This document shows, piece by piece, positions 27,003 to 37,670 of a stretch of DNA of 64,000 nucleotides. How positions within the stretch are numbered: the stretch's first letter is position 1; each line of letters starts with the position of its first letter. Below the pieces are notes generated by a model, which made no database searches, was not told the DNA's origin, and worked only from the letters and a program-made list of their open reading frames with translations. The DNA comes from Leptasterias polaris (taxonomy: Eukaryota; Echinodermata; Asteroidea; Forcipulatida; Asteriidae). A program made the translations under genes and the position numbers. Where the stretch lies: contig JAZGTN010000027.1 of the NCBI GenBank assembly GCA_037783415.1, forward strand, positions 186,001 to 250,000, read 5' to 3'.

Positions 27003-27125
27003 TCCTAGGACTCCGAGGACTCCGAGTCCTAGAAACTATGACAGAGGTTCGATCCGCTATCGTCTCCTCGTACCGGGGGATCATGGAGACGATAGCGGAT
27101 CGAACCTCACAGTTCTAGGAGTAAC
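27003..27125. repeat. Double hairpin: perfect 24-bp inverted repeat plus CTAGGACTC palindrome
   Basis: The arms 27044-27067 and 27085-27108 are perfectly complementary with a 17-base loop. Each contains GGTTCGATCC, which fits a pol III B-box. Just left, CTAGGACTC...GAGTCCTAG forms a second stem (about 27006-27033). The outer parts TCCTAGAAACT/AGTTCTAGGA also pair loosely. Confidence 0.8.
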
Positions 27126-27531
27126 CATCATCCACGGCCCGGGAGCTATATAAAAAAGGAACTTGTAAGTTGTAAGTGTAAACATTAGAAAACTATTTTG
27201 TTAAAGTTGTGTGTGAATGTTTCCAATAGGATACACCATAAAGGTAGCCGGAAAAGTTTCCGGAGCACGCCACCACCTTCTGGACGTTTTTTTAAAGTTT
27301 TTTTTCCACCAATATACACCTGAGGATGTATTCTATCGATAGGGTTAGTACCCCAAAATGTAAAATAAATAGTTTTCATAGGGGACCGATTTTAAAAAAA
27401 ACTTTTTTAAAAGTAAAATCCAAAAATTTGAAAAATAAAAAACACGCTTCTTTCCCCCTCTCTCCCCAGTCTTCTTTCCTCCTCCCCCCATCATTCACTC
27501 ACTCTCTGTGGAAGGAATTGAACATTTGCAA

Positions 27532-27640
27532 GCAATTAAATAATGCAATGTACTTTCCGGGAATTGAACCTGTATCAAGAGAGAACAAATTATATACACA
27601 AGAGCATAGCCTATTTACCGCTAGGCTATGAGGGATTGAT
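27532..27640 (-). repeat. tRNA-like / SINE-head fragment
   Basis: The minus strand reads TCATAGCCTAGCGGTAAATA (A-box-like), a spacer, then CAGGTTCAATTCCCGG (B-box-like). The arm spacing is loose, so this is a degenerate tRNA-derived sequence and not a functional tRNA. Confidence 0.4.
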
Positions 27641-27882
27641 ACCAAAATTGGTTTGATAGTTCTACAAATTTCCCCCATTACCTGTTTAGTAAAAGGTCAT
27701 AATGAATATTTAATTTTCTATGAATATTAAAATCAGCAGTTATTGTCGAATAGTTTGCATAAACCGAATATTCAGGAGTTTATGAACTAAAACCTGCTTT
27801 ACATATTAGTCACGTGAAAGGTTCTTTTGGATTATTTCATTAGTACAAGTCATGGGTAAGTTCATGTTCATAAGGGCAATAT

Positions 27883-28012
27883 CGGGCTATTATTTCCCTT
27901 TTTTGAATCATCCTTCAATGGGGGTATGTTTGTAGCGGCAATAGTTATGATTATGTGGAATTTGGGCTATTTTTCCCTTTTTTGAATCATCCTTCAATGG
28001 GGGTATGTTCAT
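27883..28012. repeat. Tandem duplication of a 47-bp segment
   Basis: GGGCTATTATTTCCCTTTTT to GGGGGTATGTT at about 27884-27930 recurs almost identically at about 27964-28010 (80 bp apart), with a gap of about 33 bp unique sequence. Confidence 0.75.
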
Positions 28013-28364
28013 CACACATCAGAGGCCACTATAGCTGGCTTACCCATTCCATAAATCAACAAGTCCTGGTGAATGTTCCAATGCGCATGAACGATGACCG
28101 ACTCATTGGAGTATTGCACATTTACCCGGACACACACACAGCAGGAAAACGAAAACAAAATGGTGTTTATTTTCGACGAAGCTTTTGCGATTTTCTGACG
28201 CCTTTTTAAGGCCTTTAGAATTGTTCAATTTTCCTGTTTTTTGCTGTATATATTCAGTTAACCCATCTTGACAGGTAAGACTAAAATTTAGAGTAATCGG
28301 CCAGATATTGAGGGAGCTAGAGTGGTGGCGTGCTGCGGAATTTTAGCCAGGTAGCCCCCCCATA

Positions 28365-29228
28365 CACCTAGTGCAGTCGTTTGACCAGTTCCAGATCACT
28401 TAAACTTTGCAACAATCACATATTTAAATTACTTCTCACATTACAAATTTCTGTTGATACATGTGATCGCGAAGAATAACATCCAATAAACTAACAAACC
28501 CAAAATAAGGTGCCAAACATCATCGACAAATTATTTATGGAAATTTTTCTGAAGTTTGTCGGCAATAATGATAATTATTTACAACAAAAAATGTTGGTTG
28601 AAAAACGCTGTTAAAACTTCTGACCAGACCTTTCAAATTTGAACGCCAGGGTGAATAACATTTATGTAAAATGGTAAGAATGTGTAAAAAATATTTCACG
28701 TAAATACTGAGCAGGCGTCTTGTTTTTTTGAGGAGATAAATTTACCAAAAACCCTTGCCCAATTCCGGACCACTCAAATGTTGGTGCGTCAAATGGTGGC
28801 GCCCCAGTTAGGTAAATTCATACGGCTGTTGTAGAAAGTTTAGTTATTTAGTTGCACTGGAAGTGAGCATTTTTATATTTCAAGGAATGTAAAACTACAT
28901 TCTATGTACTTCATCCAGCAGCCGTCGATAACGTTGCATGTATTTTCAGTTTTATGAATGGGATTGGGAGTATTGGTTTGCAATAGAGGGTGCACTACTG
29001 ATACGGAATAGAATCAACCGACCGGAACTGGTCAAACGGGTGACAATACTTTTCTCGAAGCCACTTCAAAAGTATTACTATTTTTTTGCCTATGGATACT
29101 TTGTCAGTGTTACGACATATTTAGGTAAACTGATCAACTTTTGTTTGTTTGAAATGTTAAAGAGATTTCAACAAAAACAACATGAATTCAAAAAGTGATC
29201 CGGAACTGGTCAAATGACTGTACTTAGT
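28365..29228. mobile_element. TIR element with CAGTCGTTTGACCAGTTCC ends
   Basis: The left end, about 28371-28405, is GTGCAGTCGTTTGACCAGTT. The right end, about 29195-29225, is its complement with a few mismatches. Related GACCAGTTCC/GGAACTGGTCAAA motifs recur inside (about 28760 and 29018). About 860 bp. No transposase is recognisable. Confidence 0.6.
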
Positions 29229-29969
29229 AATAGTAGAAGTTACACTTTCTTTCCATTGACTTGAGGTTAGCTGTTACTGTTGACTTAGTTAGTTTGGTGG
29301 CAATCTCGACCTGATCCATGTGTCATTGACGGACTGATGATATGCCCTACCAACTGCAAAAATAGTGCAACTGGCTTTCGGTCTCCTTGATGATCTCACA
29401 TACTACCAAATATTATATTCCGTAGAGCTAATTCTATACAAGTTTCATTGACTTGAACGTGTGCAGTCAGTAGGTGTTTTTCAAATGCTATGGTAAATAA
29501 TATAGGCTAGTTTGCAAGTTGCAATAATTCTATACCCTCCATGCAACTGTCCGCAGGATGGACTGGGTAACTATTATCACTACCACACTAGCTAGTTCTC
29601 TTGCTTGGCAATTTATTCACAGTTGCCTCGGGTCTTTCCCATCCTCCAAAGTAATTATGGTTAAATCTCTGGATCTGGATCAATACTTCTGCAAGCAAAC
29701 TCATTGGATAGTGTACAGGTGGGAGTCCTAATAATAGGTCTACTTTGGCTAATTATGGCCAAGGAGGATGCTTGCTTAGTGCTGTAAACACATTCTGTTT
29801 ACGCCAATGAAAGTTCATCGTTAATTTCTCATCAACAACTCCCTCCAACGTGGACTTTAGATCCCACATGAAAATTATATACAGATAATATGTTTTATCT
29901 TTGAAGAAAAATCCTTTTAGATTATACCAAAAAAAGGTGGCTGTCCCTGACAAAATTTGCTTTCCGTCA

Positions 29970-30142
29970 TGTGGTGTATTTACGTGGGGAATTACTTTAG
30001 TGTCAGAGTAGCCTAGCACACAATAGCTGCCATCTTGAAAAGTGGTTTATTCACATGACCTTTAACCTACATGGACTGTGCACTATATTTATAATTATAT
30101 TGATGAGCTGTTCATAAAGTAGTGCCACAGTGATACATTACA
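29970..30142 (-). repeat. 3' LTR (complete, 173 bp)
   Basis: It starts TGTGGTGTATTTA and ends GATACATTACA on the + strand. The first 45 or so bases are repeated at 31544-31588 with one difference (TATTTACG versus TATTTATG). Confidence 0.82.
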
Positions 30143-30409
30143 CTTCCTCCTCACTAAATTATGAAGTGATGAAAATGTTCAGCAGTTTACTTAATTATTT
30201 ATAAAGTTCTGGAAAATAGTTTGTTGCACTCCCTATATCAGGATAGTAAGAAATCTTGTTTTGTTTTGCAATGGCATTTCTTTTGTTTTCTGTTTAACAT
30301 AACACTGAACTATAACTATCAACTCTAACTTGGAGTAAATATCTTTAAAACAAACATGAGTAATAAATCAACTGTTTCACTTCACTTTGCTTTGTTTTTG
30401 TTCTTAAGA

Positions 30410-31273
30410 CTAAAGATTCAGTTTATCTGGAGGTTTGCGTTGGCGTGATGGATAGCGATGTTCACGCACTGGGGAACTAACTGGCACTAGAGTTTTAGGG
30501 TTTTGTGTCTCTTCATCATAAGAGGGTTGCGCGACTGTTGATGTAGTTGTCGCTATCTCTGGTGCTAGTTCCTGCGGTTTATCAATGTCAGGGGAAACAC
30601 CTGTATCAGAATCCAAAATCTGGTCGATATGTCTGCGCCAAATCATATCTGGCCCTACGCGCACTTCATATGACAGGGGACCGTTTCGAGAGTGCACAAC
30701 ACCAAGAATCCACTTTTCTCTTCCTCGATAATCGCGAACTGAGACTGTCTGTCCAACCTGAAGCTCTCGTGTTGTACTAGCAGATTTATGTGCAGCTGTC
30801 TGGTCCATTTGTTTGTCACTAACACGGCGGCGAATGTCCGGTTTCAAAATAACCCACACCGGTAACCCACACACAAATCGATCACAGAGGGCATCATTCA
30901 AATAGTCACCAAAATTGCAATGTTCAGCAAACCGTCGAAGTTGAGCGAGGTAAGTACTGACGCTCTCACCCTCAAGTTGTTCTCGCTTGTGGAAACGAAA
31001 ACGTTCAGCGATGACAAGTGGCTTTGGTGACAAGTGTTGTGATAAAATTTCAACTAACTCCTTGTACGTCTTTGTGGATGGCTTGTTTGGCGTAGTTAAA
31101 TTTTTCAAGAGCCCATACGTTTTTGGTCCAATAAGGCTGATTAGTGCAGGCACTTTCTTGGCTGCTGGAATTGAGTTCACATCAAAATATTGTTCAAGCC
31201 TTTCAATATATGTAGGCCAGTCTTCTTCTGTCCCATCAAAGGGATCAATTCTGCCAATCATTGATGAAGCCAT
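30410..31273 (-). CDS. Gag::integrase C-terminal-tail fusion ORF of the deleted Ty3/gypsy element
   Basis: This is an open frame of 287 codons. Residues 1 to about 137 match the capsid/matrix-like Gag of Ty3/gypsy elements in style (MIGRIDPFDGTEEDW start, a KTYKELVEILSQH segment, AERFRFHKREQ, DRFVCGL). Residues from about 141 onward look like the end of Pol: LKPDIRRRVSDKQ, then the integrase C-terminal segment GQTVSVRDYRG...KWILGVV, RRHIDQIL, and a Pro/basic ending with SRQRKPPDKLNL. The junction near residues 138-141 is in frame and no stop interrupts the 287 codons. No zinc knuckle, protease or RT remains. It is probably a deletion by-product; a retained cellular role is possible but unsupported. 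Confidence 0.8.
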   Translation of the reverse strand: MASSMIGRIDPFDGTEEDWPTYIERLEQYFDVNSIPAAKKVPALISLIGPKTYGLLKNLTTPNKPSTKTYKELVEILSQHLSPKPLVIAERFRFHKREQLEGESVSTYLAQLRRFAEHCNFGDYLNDALCDRFVCGLPVWVILKPDIRRRVSDKQMDQTAAHKSASTTRELQVGQTVSVRDYRGREKWILGVVHSRNGPLSYEVRVGPDMIWRRHIDQILDSDTGVSPDIDKPQELAPEIATTTSTVAQPSYDEETQNPKTLVPVSSPVREHRYPSRQRKPPDKLNL

Positions 31274-31543
31274 GATCTAGAATGTTAGCTCAAGTTCGCA
31301 GAATTACATGTAACAGCAATAGGCAATGCGGACGCCACACGAGTAGAGATGAACTGTCAGATTCAGTCTATGTGTATATGTACATACCCTCACTTGTGTT
31401 GTAAAACGGATCAAGATTCACTCCAAATCTCCACATTTTATGCAGCTACCCTGGCGAATTTGTACATTAAATTTGTACTCTTAAGATCACAATACTTAGA
31501 TCTTTAACATAGCAGGATAATAATGGCCATCCTCGTCGCCAGT

Positions 31544-31592
31544 TGTGGTGTATTTATGTGGGGAATTACTTTAGTGTCAGAGTAGCCTTACA
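31544..31592 (-). repeat. 5' LTR remnant (49 bp, internal deletion)
   Basis: It keeps the outer and inner ends of the LTR but skips from GTAGCCT directly to the terminal TACA. It is followed by the CGTCA target duplication, so the outer end is genuine. Confidence 0.78.
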
Positions 31593-31989
31593 CGTCAAGT
31601 CCTTATTTTTCCAGCACATGTGTCTACGCATGGTCAACCATGAATTTGATGCAAATTGTTATTGTATTTATTGAATTGAATTGAATTGAAGTATCGTCAT
31701 TAACAACATTTAATGAGATCACAAGAGACTCTTCGTTTGAAAGTATACATTATGAGTAATGAGCTCACTAATCAAACCAGCTTCTGAGTGTATTTTTTAT
31801 TCTCGTTATCAACTCTGCTTTGAGTCTCAACAGAACACATACAGAGAGCTTTTAAATGTTCTAAAAAAAAAAAACCTGATTATTTCTGACCTATGCCTAC
31901 ATTCACAGCATCAGTCTACCATTTCAGATTCCAATACCATTAGATCTATCGCAAATACCGCCTGGTTGATTGCACAATTTGGTCATTGA

Positions 31990-32520
31990 TACAAGAAAAC
32001 AATTTCAATTCAATAGAACATTTATTTCCACATTTGCACATGGAGGCATCATCCTAAAAAGCCGAAGCTTGTGATGGATGTGCCCGTTACAACAATACAA
32101 AACAAAACAAGTAAAACAACACTAATTGTAGAATTAAGAAATAATAACAGTAATTAAATATACAACAGTTAAACGAAGTAGACAAAGAGACAAACAACTC
32201 CAATTTAGAATTAAGAAATAAGAAACAATGGCAATAATTAAATGAATAACGGTAGAACAAAGTAGACAAAGGGACTAACAATACAAACTATACAATTTAA
32301 AGATAACAATTATGTATCGGGTTAACGTAAGCACGACAATAGATAATAGATAAGTAACGGCTAAACCAACTAACAAAATAAAATATCAATTACTTTGAGA
32401 ATTTAGTAAAAATGGTTTTAGTTTGTATTTAAATGTAGTACTTGAAGGGCAATTAGTTATCGATGGTAAAAGATAGTTCCAGTTTTTTGGTCCAGTGAAA
32501 GAAATTATATGTTGAGACAA
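31990..32520 (-). mobile_element. LINE 3' end, minus strand
   Basis: On the minus strand, from about 32510 to the stop at 32390-32392, the frame reads FTGPKNWNYLLPSITNCPSS...FKYKLKPFLL. This is the GPKxWNxLP...FKxxLKxFLL ending of CR1/L2-like LINEs. A 3' UTR of about 400 bp follows, with CTTCGGCTTTTTAGGATGAT near 32050, and then an ATTGAATTGAA tail at about 32005. Truncated at the 5' end. Confidence 0.7.
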
Positions 32521-32879
32521 CATACAGGCAGTCAAAGTAGATAGGCCTATAATGTAAGTGTGATGCCAATTAAAAAAAAAAAAATTATATTAGTTAATTT
32601 TATTTTTTTATCTGAACAAATTTTGACAGAACATACAAAAACGTTCACTATACAGTGTATGCCACGAACAATGCACAAACATCCAAAATTGTTTGTATGG
32701 CTAATAATGGACACGTATGAATTAATGGATTGATTGTTGACATTTATTTATTGATTAATGTCGGGATCTCAACAATAGGCCTAATTAATTTTTAGTTTTT
32801 AATTAACTACCACTAATCATTGGCAGTTTTTTCTTCCTGCGGTGCCTTAATTGAACGCTTACTTTCTTGAATATAAAAA

Positions 32880-33065
32880 AGTACCCACTGTCACCTTGCT
32901 AAATGTGGATGGATATAACGTTCTTGTGAAAATACAGTGACAGTTTTTTTTGCTGTTTTCTCAACAATAGGCCTATTCAGCTGAAGCTTTCATGGTGTGT
33001 TTTTTATTGTATCTTTCTTGATAGTTTTAGTTTTGCCCATAAATCAAGTCGACAAAAACCAAGTC
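32880..33065. repeat. MITE family C partial copy
   Basis: CACTGTCACCTTGCTAAATG, TGCTGTTTTCTCAACAATAG, GTATCTTTCTTGATAGTTTT and GACAAAAACCAAG match the 3' half of the 37-kb copy. Confidence 0.55.
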
Positions 33066-34965
33066 CTCTCAGTGAAGACACGTGGAATTTCTCCAGGCCA
33101 GAGGGAAGATTTGCCTTTGGGATATGGTTGAGTTACAGCCTCATTCTTTCAGCTCTGATGATGAAAATGCAGACCATCCAAGCAAGATAAATCCAAGCAA
33201 AACACAAATAAATCAAAGAGGGAGAATCGATACACTGTTTTCTTGTAGAGTATGAGACCACTCAATAGCTCATTAATAATAATACTAATTAATTAATTTA
33301 TATTGGGACTTGTAGAATTACAGTTACCATTAAGTCTCAGATCTGTGTTTCAGGAAAGCGGAAGAGAGGGAAAACGGAAGTGTGGAATACAATGAGCAAG
33401 TGTTCAACAAATAAGTCCATTATCAAGGACATTATAAATATTGACGTTGAAGGCCATTGCACATAAAGCTTGCCATGCCTCATCACTGAATCTGTTATTG
33501 TCAAGTGACTACACGGGTGTACAGTTGACACATGTGTGTGTTGTAATTCTGATACACAATTTCCTTGCGCAACACTAGTGTTGAGTGGCTACATCAGTCA
33601 CTCAGAGCAAGGGTTGTGCCTACTGGAGGAAGTCTATTCGTGCTGGCACCTGTGCAAGGATGGTAGCTACAACGGCTGTGGCGTATTGAATGCTTCATAT
33701 ACCTGTCTGCACTCTGCATCAACATTCTCCTTGCAGTATTACTGCTGCCATATGCAAGTCACGGAAAGCATGTTTGTACACACCATGTAAGCACGTCCCT
33801 TGATACATCAACGATACAGTACACAAGTTCCTTCCTCTATGCTTTGATCAAGCATACAATTATGTAATTCAGGAACTGGCTGGATGTTTTGTTTGTGTTT
33901 AGTAGCCTGCTTCCACTTCTTCATAAGGACACTTCAACAGATGAGTGTATGCTTTGTTGTACTTGAAACAACTCATTAAGATTGATCGACAAAGCTTAAG
34001 TGATGCTAGTAATTAGACGGAGTACATTTTCAGCTGCTCAAGTTGGTAAGGGAAAAGACCAAAGTGACTTTGACACACGTGTAGTTTTAATTTGTTTCTT
34101 TCTTCAAAAACGGTTTGAACTTACTTTGTATGCTTCAAACAAGTTAAATGAAAATAGTCATATTTGTTTAAGATTTTAAAAGTATTCTGTACTTGTGTTA
34201 CTACGGGCTGTGAAAAATTCCATCACAAAACTTTAACTGGAATGAATCACTATACCCTACTACATTAGATCTGTCTTACAGTTTTATTCAAACTGGGTTT
34301 TTTCCCCTCTCTTCTTTTTAAATTAAATGACAGTATGTGTGTTCATTAACCAAAAAAGTAAACATGGACACTTGTCAGTTTACATTGGTAACACAAAGTG
34401 TTGGGATACTGCCAGGCAATTTATCTCACTTATTTGACTCACTATCTTAAAACTAATATTGACATTAAGTGGGTTTTTTCTGATCTTGATTTCTATTCCA
34501 CACAGGCAGATCAGATAAATAGAAAAGAGTGTACGCAGTAGGCCTACTGGAGATGATCAACCCATCGCTCTAAGCAATTGACACCTGCTTCATCAGTAAT
34601 GATCATCGCAACACTTGGATGAGGATTTAATATTTATACCAGCAGCTGATATTGCGGAGTGAAACTCTCATCTCACATATATTGGCTGCTATATTTTTTT
34701 AATGTGCTGGATTGTTGTAGCCTGGTAGTGTGCCAAAAATGATAGTAAATGGTAGCCTGTGAGTGAATGAGTCATTAAGTTTTTATGGATGCCTGAGATA
34801 ACAAAACAGTAATTGCCACTTGGTTACCCTAGATGCAGACCATCTCTTGCCAAAGACAACAGAGTATTAAGTTGCACCCCATTAAGGTGTTTGACTGAAT
34901 CATAGTGTTCTGAAAGTTGTCATTCCTGCGTTTTTCGTACACTTCAATCCGGGAAATCAGCCAAA
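33066..34965. other. Upstream region of the K2P first exon
   Basis: No gene or known repeat recognised. It should contain the promoter and 5' UTR of the channel gene, but I cannot place a TATA box or transcription start. An in-frame stop at 34903-34905 limits the coding start. Confidence 0.45.
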
Positions 34966-35269
34966 ATGAATTGGAAAAGACTTTTAATCCTCATAGCTGC
35001 CTTCATTTTATACCTCGTCATCGGTGGACTGGTTTTCTCCGCTCTAGAATCCACAGAGCAAGAACAAACCCGCGTTGATATCAGGAATTTTAAGCAGGAA
35101 TTCTTGCAGAATGTGTCGTGCCTTAGCGAGGGTCAACTTGAGAGGTTGATTGCTAAAGTTGTTGAGGCTGTGGGCAGTGGCCTTGATCCGACCAATAATG
35201 TGAGCAGTAAGAGTAGCTGGGATTTCAGCAGTGCTTTTTTCTTCTCTGGCACTGTGGTTACCACAATTG
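34966..35269 (+). CDS. Two-pore-domain K+ channel (TREK/TALK clade), shared first coding exon
   Basis: This exon encodes the N-terminal 102 residues of a K2P background potassium channel in the plasma membrane. M1 spans about residues 4-26. The extracellular cap spans about 27-83, with the expected cap cysteine C52 (family role: inter-subunit disulfide) and N-glycosylation sequons at N49 and N78. The first pore helix, with an SAFFFSGTVVTTIG motif, spans about 89-102. The start is chosen because the short cytosolic N-terminus fits the family, the context is good (A at -3), and an in-frame TAG lies upstream at 34903-34905. The exon ends after the first base of the G102 codon at a strong GTAAGT donor (35270). 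A phase-1 intron at this glycine is, to my knowledge, conserved across K2P genes. The cap and pore helix resemble TRAAK/TREK and TALK-1; I cannot choose a vertebrate orthologue. Seen: motifs and splice site. Inferred: that this exon feeds both downstream cassettes. Confidence 0.93.
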
Positions 35270-35310
35270 GTAAGTACATATCTCTCAGTGTCATTCACGT
35301 TATACTAACC

Positions 35311-35656
35311 AAGTGTTGTTGATCTTGAGACCAATCTCAGTATCGAGACCAGTGTCATGGCCCAATTACAGGTAGTTGAGGTTCTGGCTGGCTGCAGATC
35401 TCAAATTTGAAAACTCAGTCTTGAGGCCTTTCTCAAACCTCGGCTTGGGCTCCGTCTCCGGCTTGGGCTCCGTTAATTGTTTTGCTACAGCGTGTATTTG
35501 CACGCGGTGGTTCGAACATCAGACGGAGCCTGGAGCCGGAGCCAGAGCCCAAGCCGAGGTTTGAGAAAGGCCCTTGGTCTTGGAAATTGAGATTTTGGTC
35601 TCAGTCTCGATGGGAAGGTCTTGATCTCGGGCTTTGTGGTCTTGACTACAACACTG
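35311..35656. mobile_element. Foldback MITE in K2P intron 1
   Basis: Outer arms: AAGTGTTGTTGATCTTGAGA at 35311-35332, against the complement of 35638-35656. Inner arms: about 50 bp (35424-35474 and 35523-35572) centred on CTTTCTCAAACCTCGGCTTG, nearly complementary apart from short gaps. It begins 41 bp after the first-exon donor, so the pre-mRNA would fold into a strong hairpin there. A half copy of the arm occurs at about 7920-7950. Confidence 0.75.
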
Positions 35657-36387
35657 ATACCAATGGGTATCCAATAAGCATTCCACAAAAACAAAAACAA
35701 AATCTCATGTTGGGAAAACTGACAAACTCATCTGCACTTCATTTCAACGTTCAAGTAGATCATCAACCTTTGTTTGGCAATAATCCATTGGTTCATAAAT
35801 GTATCATGCAGTGTTTGTTGGGAAATCACACTGAGATTTTACAAATTCAAATGATCAATGCTTTCACTCCCAGGGTTTCGGTTTCAAGGGTGCAGTTCCA
35901 TTGGTTTGTTTTACACTCACTACCATACACCATCCAACCAGTCTGTGAAAATGTTGCCTACACCGTGCACCATGGAGGATTCCTTCATCAGCAATAATAT
36001 TCATGTCAATTTTAGTGTGTCTCACATCCTACATGTTTTTCAGTTAAGGTCAAGTCAGCTGAAGGACGTATCGATTAGAAGTACACACAGTCTTCAACAA
36101 ATGAGTGTACAATTAATCCATTTCATAAATTCAGCAAACATTTCTATGTGTGTGACAAGGTTCTCCCCATGCACAAGCTAGCAAATTGTGTGCCTCATGC
36201 GCACATTTTGGCCGATACAGGCATGTTTTCCAGTGGATGTTTTTAAAATTTTATTTGGGGCCAAAAAAAAAAATATTGACTAGAGCAGGTGTGATCCCTG
36301 GCTACAAGGCAGCTAAGGGTTGTATGGCTTCTGGCTGGCACCCCCTGAACAAAGATATTGACAAAATAGGGAGACCGCCATCATAGG

Positions 36388-36437
36388 GCTAGATAGCTCA
36401 GTTGGTAGAGCGCTGGTTCAAATCCTGCTCTAGTCAG
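36388..36437 (+). pseudogene. tRNA-like remnant lacking the anticodon arm
   Basis: GGGCTAGATAGCTCAGTTGG begins a sequence with a perfect D-arm/A-box and GTAGAGC. It then jumps directly to a TΨC arm (GGTTCAAATCC) and a matching acceptor 3' strand (TGCTCTAGTC). The anticodon stem-loop is absent. It is a deleted tRNA or tRNA-derived SINE head inside intron 1. Confidence 0.6.
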
Positions 36438-36643
36438 TTTTTCGTTGTTCAACCCCAAATTGTTTAAAAGATTAACCCGTCGGTTCCGTTGAGGTTTATC
36501 ATTTGATGTTTCAAGAAAAGAAAAGAAAAGAAAGGAATCTTTGTTTTCCCTTTCTTTTGAACATCTGCCGTTTTTTGTTTTTTCCCCCCAATTTTACATG
36601 TATTGTAAAATTGGCCCCAAATTAATAGAAACTGGCCCATTAA

Positions 36644-37187
36644 CCCTTTGAACCCTGACCTATTATATAGGTACGGTACCTCCACCCTGAGTTATTTGCA
36701 TGAAATTTGAATGACATTCAATAGAATGCGTAATAATTAGTATTAATTATCTCCACTCATGTCACTATCGGACACTGAATGCATACATGTATGCCTACTT
36801 GCCTGTGAAGCTTCAGAATCATCGCTTTACAAGTGTGTCACATTCATCGTCAGTTTCGTCCTCAAAATCACTATCATTTCCGTAATCTGAAGCATCCATG
36901 TCCTCCTATGAATCTTCATCGAGTACCCTTTGCAGTGCCTCATCCGTATCATCGTATTTCCTGCCATTTTTGGCCAATTTTCATGTAGAAATTTCACGAA
37001 AAATAACGTTTAACCATTACTCGACCCATTACTAACGCTGGCATACGTGATGTCATTGCAAAGTGGTCACATGACCACGTAAAGTCACATGATCCACTAG
37101 TCACCTGTTCCGAGGCCGGAAAACCGGCCTTTCGGGTTATTGTACTTTGTGTGTGCGGCCGTTTTGCGGCCTTTCGGGTTCAAAGGG
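36644..37187. mobile_element. TTAA-flanked MITE with CCCTTTGAACCC ends
   Basis: TTAA at 36640-36643 and 37188-37191. Left tip CCCTTTGAACCCTGACC, right tip the complement CCCTTTGAACCCGAAAGG. 544 bp, no gene. The interior is AT-rich on the left, with a GGCCGGAAAACCGGCC palindrome at the right. Confidence 0.7.
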
Positions 37188-37191
37188 TTAA

Positions 37192-37670
37192 GGTAGGGTC
37201 ATACTTTGGTGATGACCCTGAAATAAATAATTTAGTTTTTATCCAAATTCCTGCATGTACTTATTATAAAGGTGGTAATGGTAGTAAGCATCCTGCAAAC
37301 AAATATTTTGTCTATAATGCCTGCGTTGATTAGAAATCAATAAAAGTATGTCAAACAATTTGAATCTCATACAGTAAGATCGCCTTCATCAGGCATCTTT
37401 TGGAAATTCAAATTTGTGGCTGCTGCGACCAGAGGTGTGTTTTGTACATGTATGTAACCGCTGTCACCTCGCTAAACGCGGCTTGATCCGAATTTCTTGA
37501 TGAAAAAAGCGAGATCCAGCTTTTTACTGTTTTCTCAACAAGTAGACCTATAGGCCCTATTAGCTGAAACTTTCACAGGAGCCTTTTATTGTACTTACAG
37601 TACTGATAATTTGGGCTAGTGTAAATCAGCATTACTGTACGTTGACAAAAACCAGTCTATGACACTACCT
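37192..37670. mobile_element. MITE family C, TTAA-flanked
   Basis: Begins GGTAGGGTCATACTTTGG just after a TTAA (37188-37191) and ends GACACTACCTT just before another (37671-37674). The right half contains CTGTTTTCTCAACAAG and AGCTGAAACTTTCACAGG, so families B and C are related. Other copies: 21950-22281, 16311-16454, 32880-33065. Confidence 0.7.

Larger units (their letters stand above)
29970..31592 (-). mobile_element. Internally deleted Ty3/gypsy LTR retrotransposon with 5-bp target duplication
   Basis: This is a 1,623-bp element on the minus strand. The left (3') LTR spans 29970-30142 (173 bp, TGTGG...TTACA). Next to it is a polypurine tract on the minus strand (complement of 30143-30155). 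The right (5') LTR spans 31544-31592 and keeps both ends, but about 124 bp of its middle is missing. A TGGCGACGAGGATGG primer-binding-site-like sequence (minus strand, about 31541-31527) lies two bases inside it. CGTCA flanks the element on both sides (29965-29969 and 31593-31597), a 5-bp target duplication. The interior keeps only the 5' part of gag and the 3' end of pol. Protease, reverse transcriptase, RNase H and the integrase core are gone, so it cannot move by itself. Confidence 0.88.

Noticed and set aside
35482..35997. 171-codon open frame on + strand
   Set aside because: The first half is the right arm of the intron-1 foldback MITE (EPEPEPK-type low complexity), and the rest has no homology or splice context.
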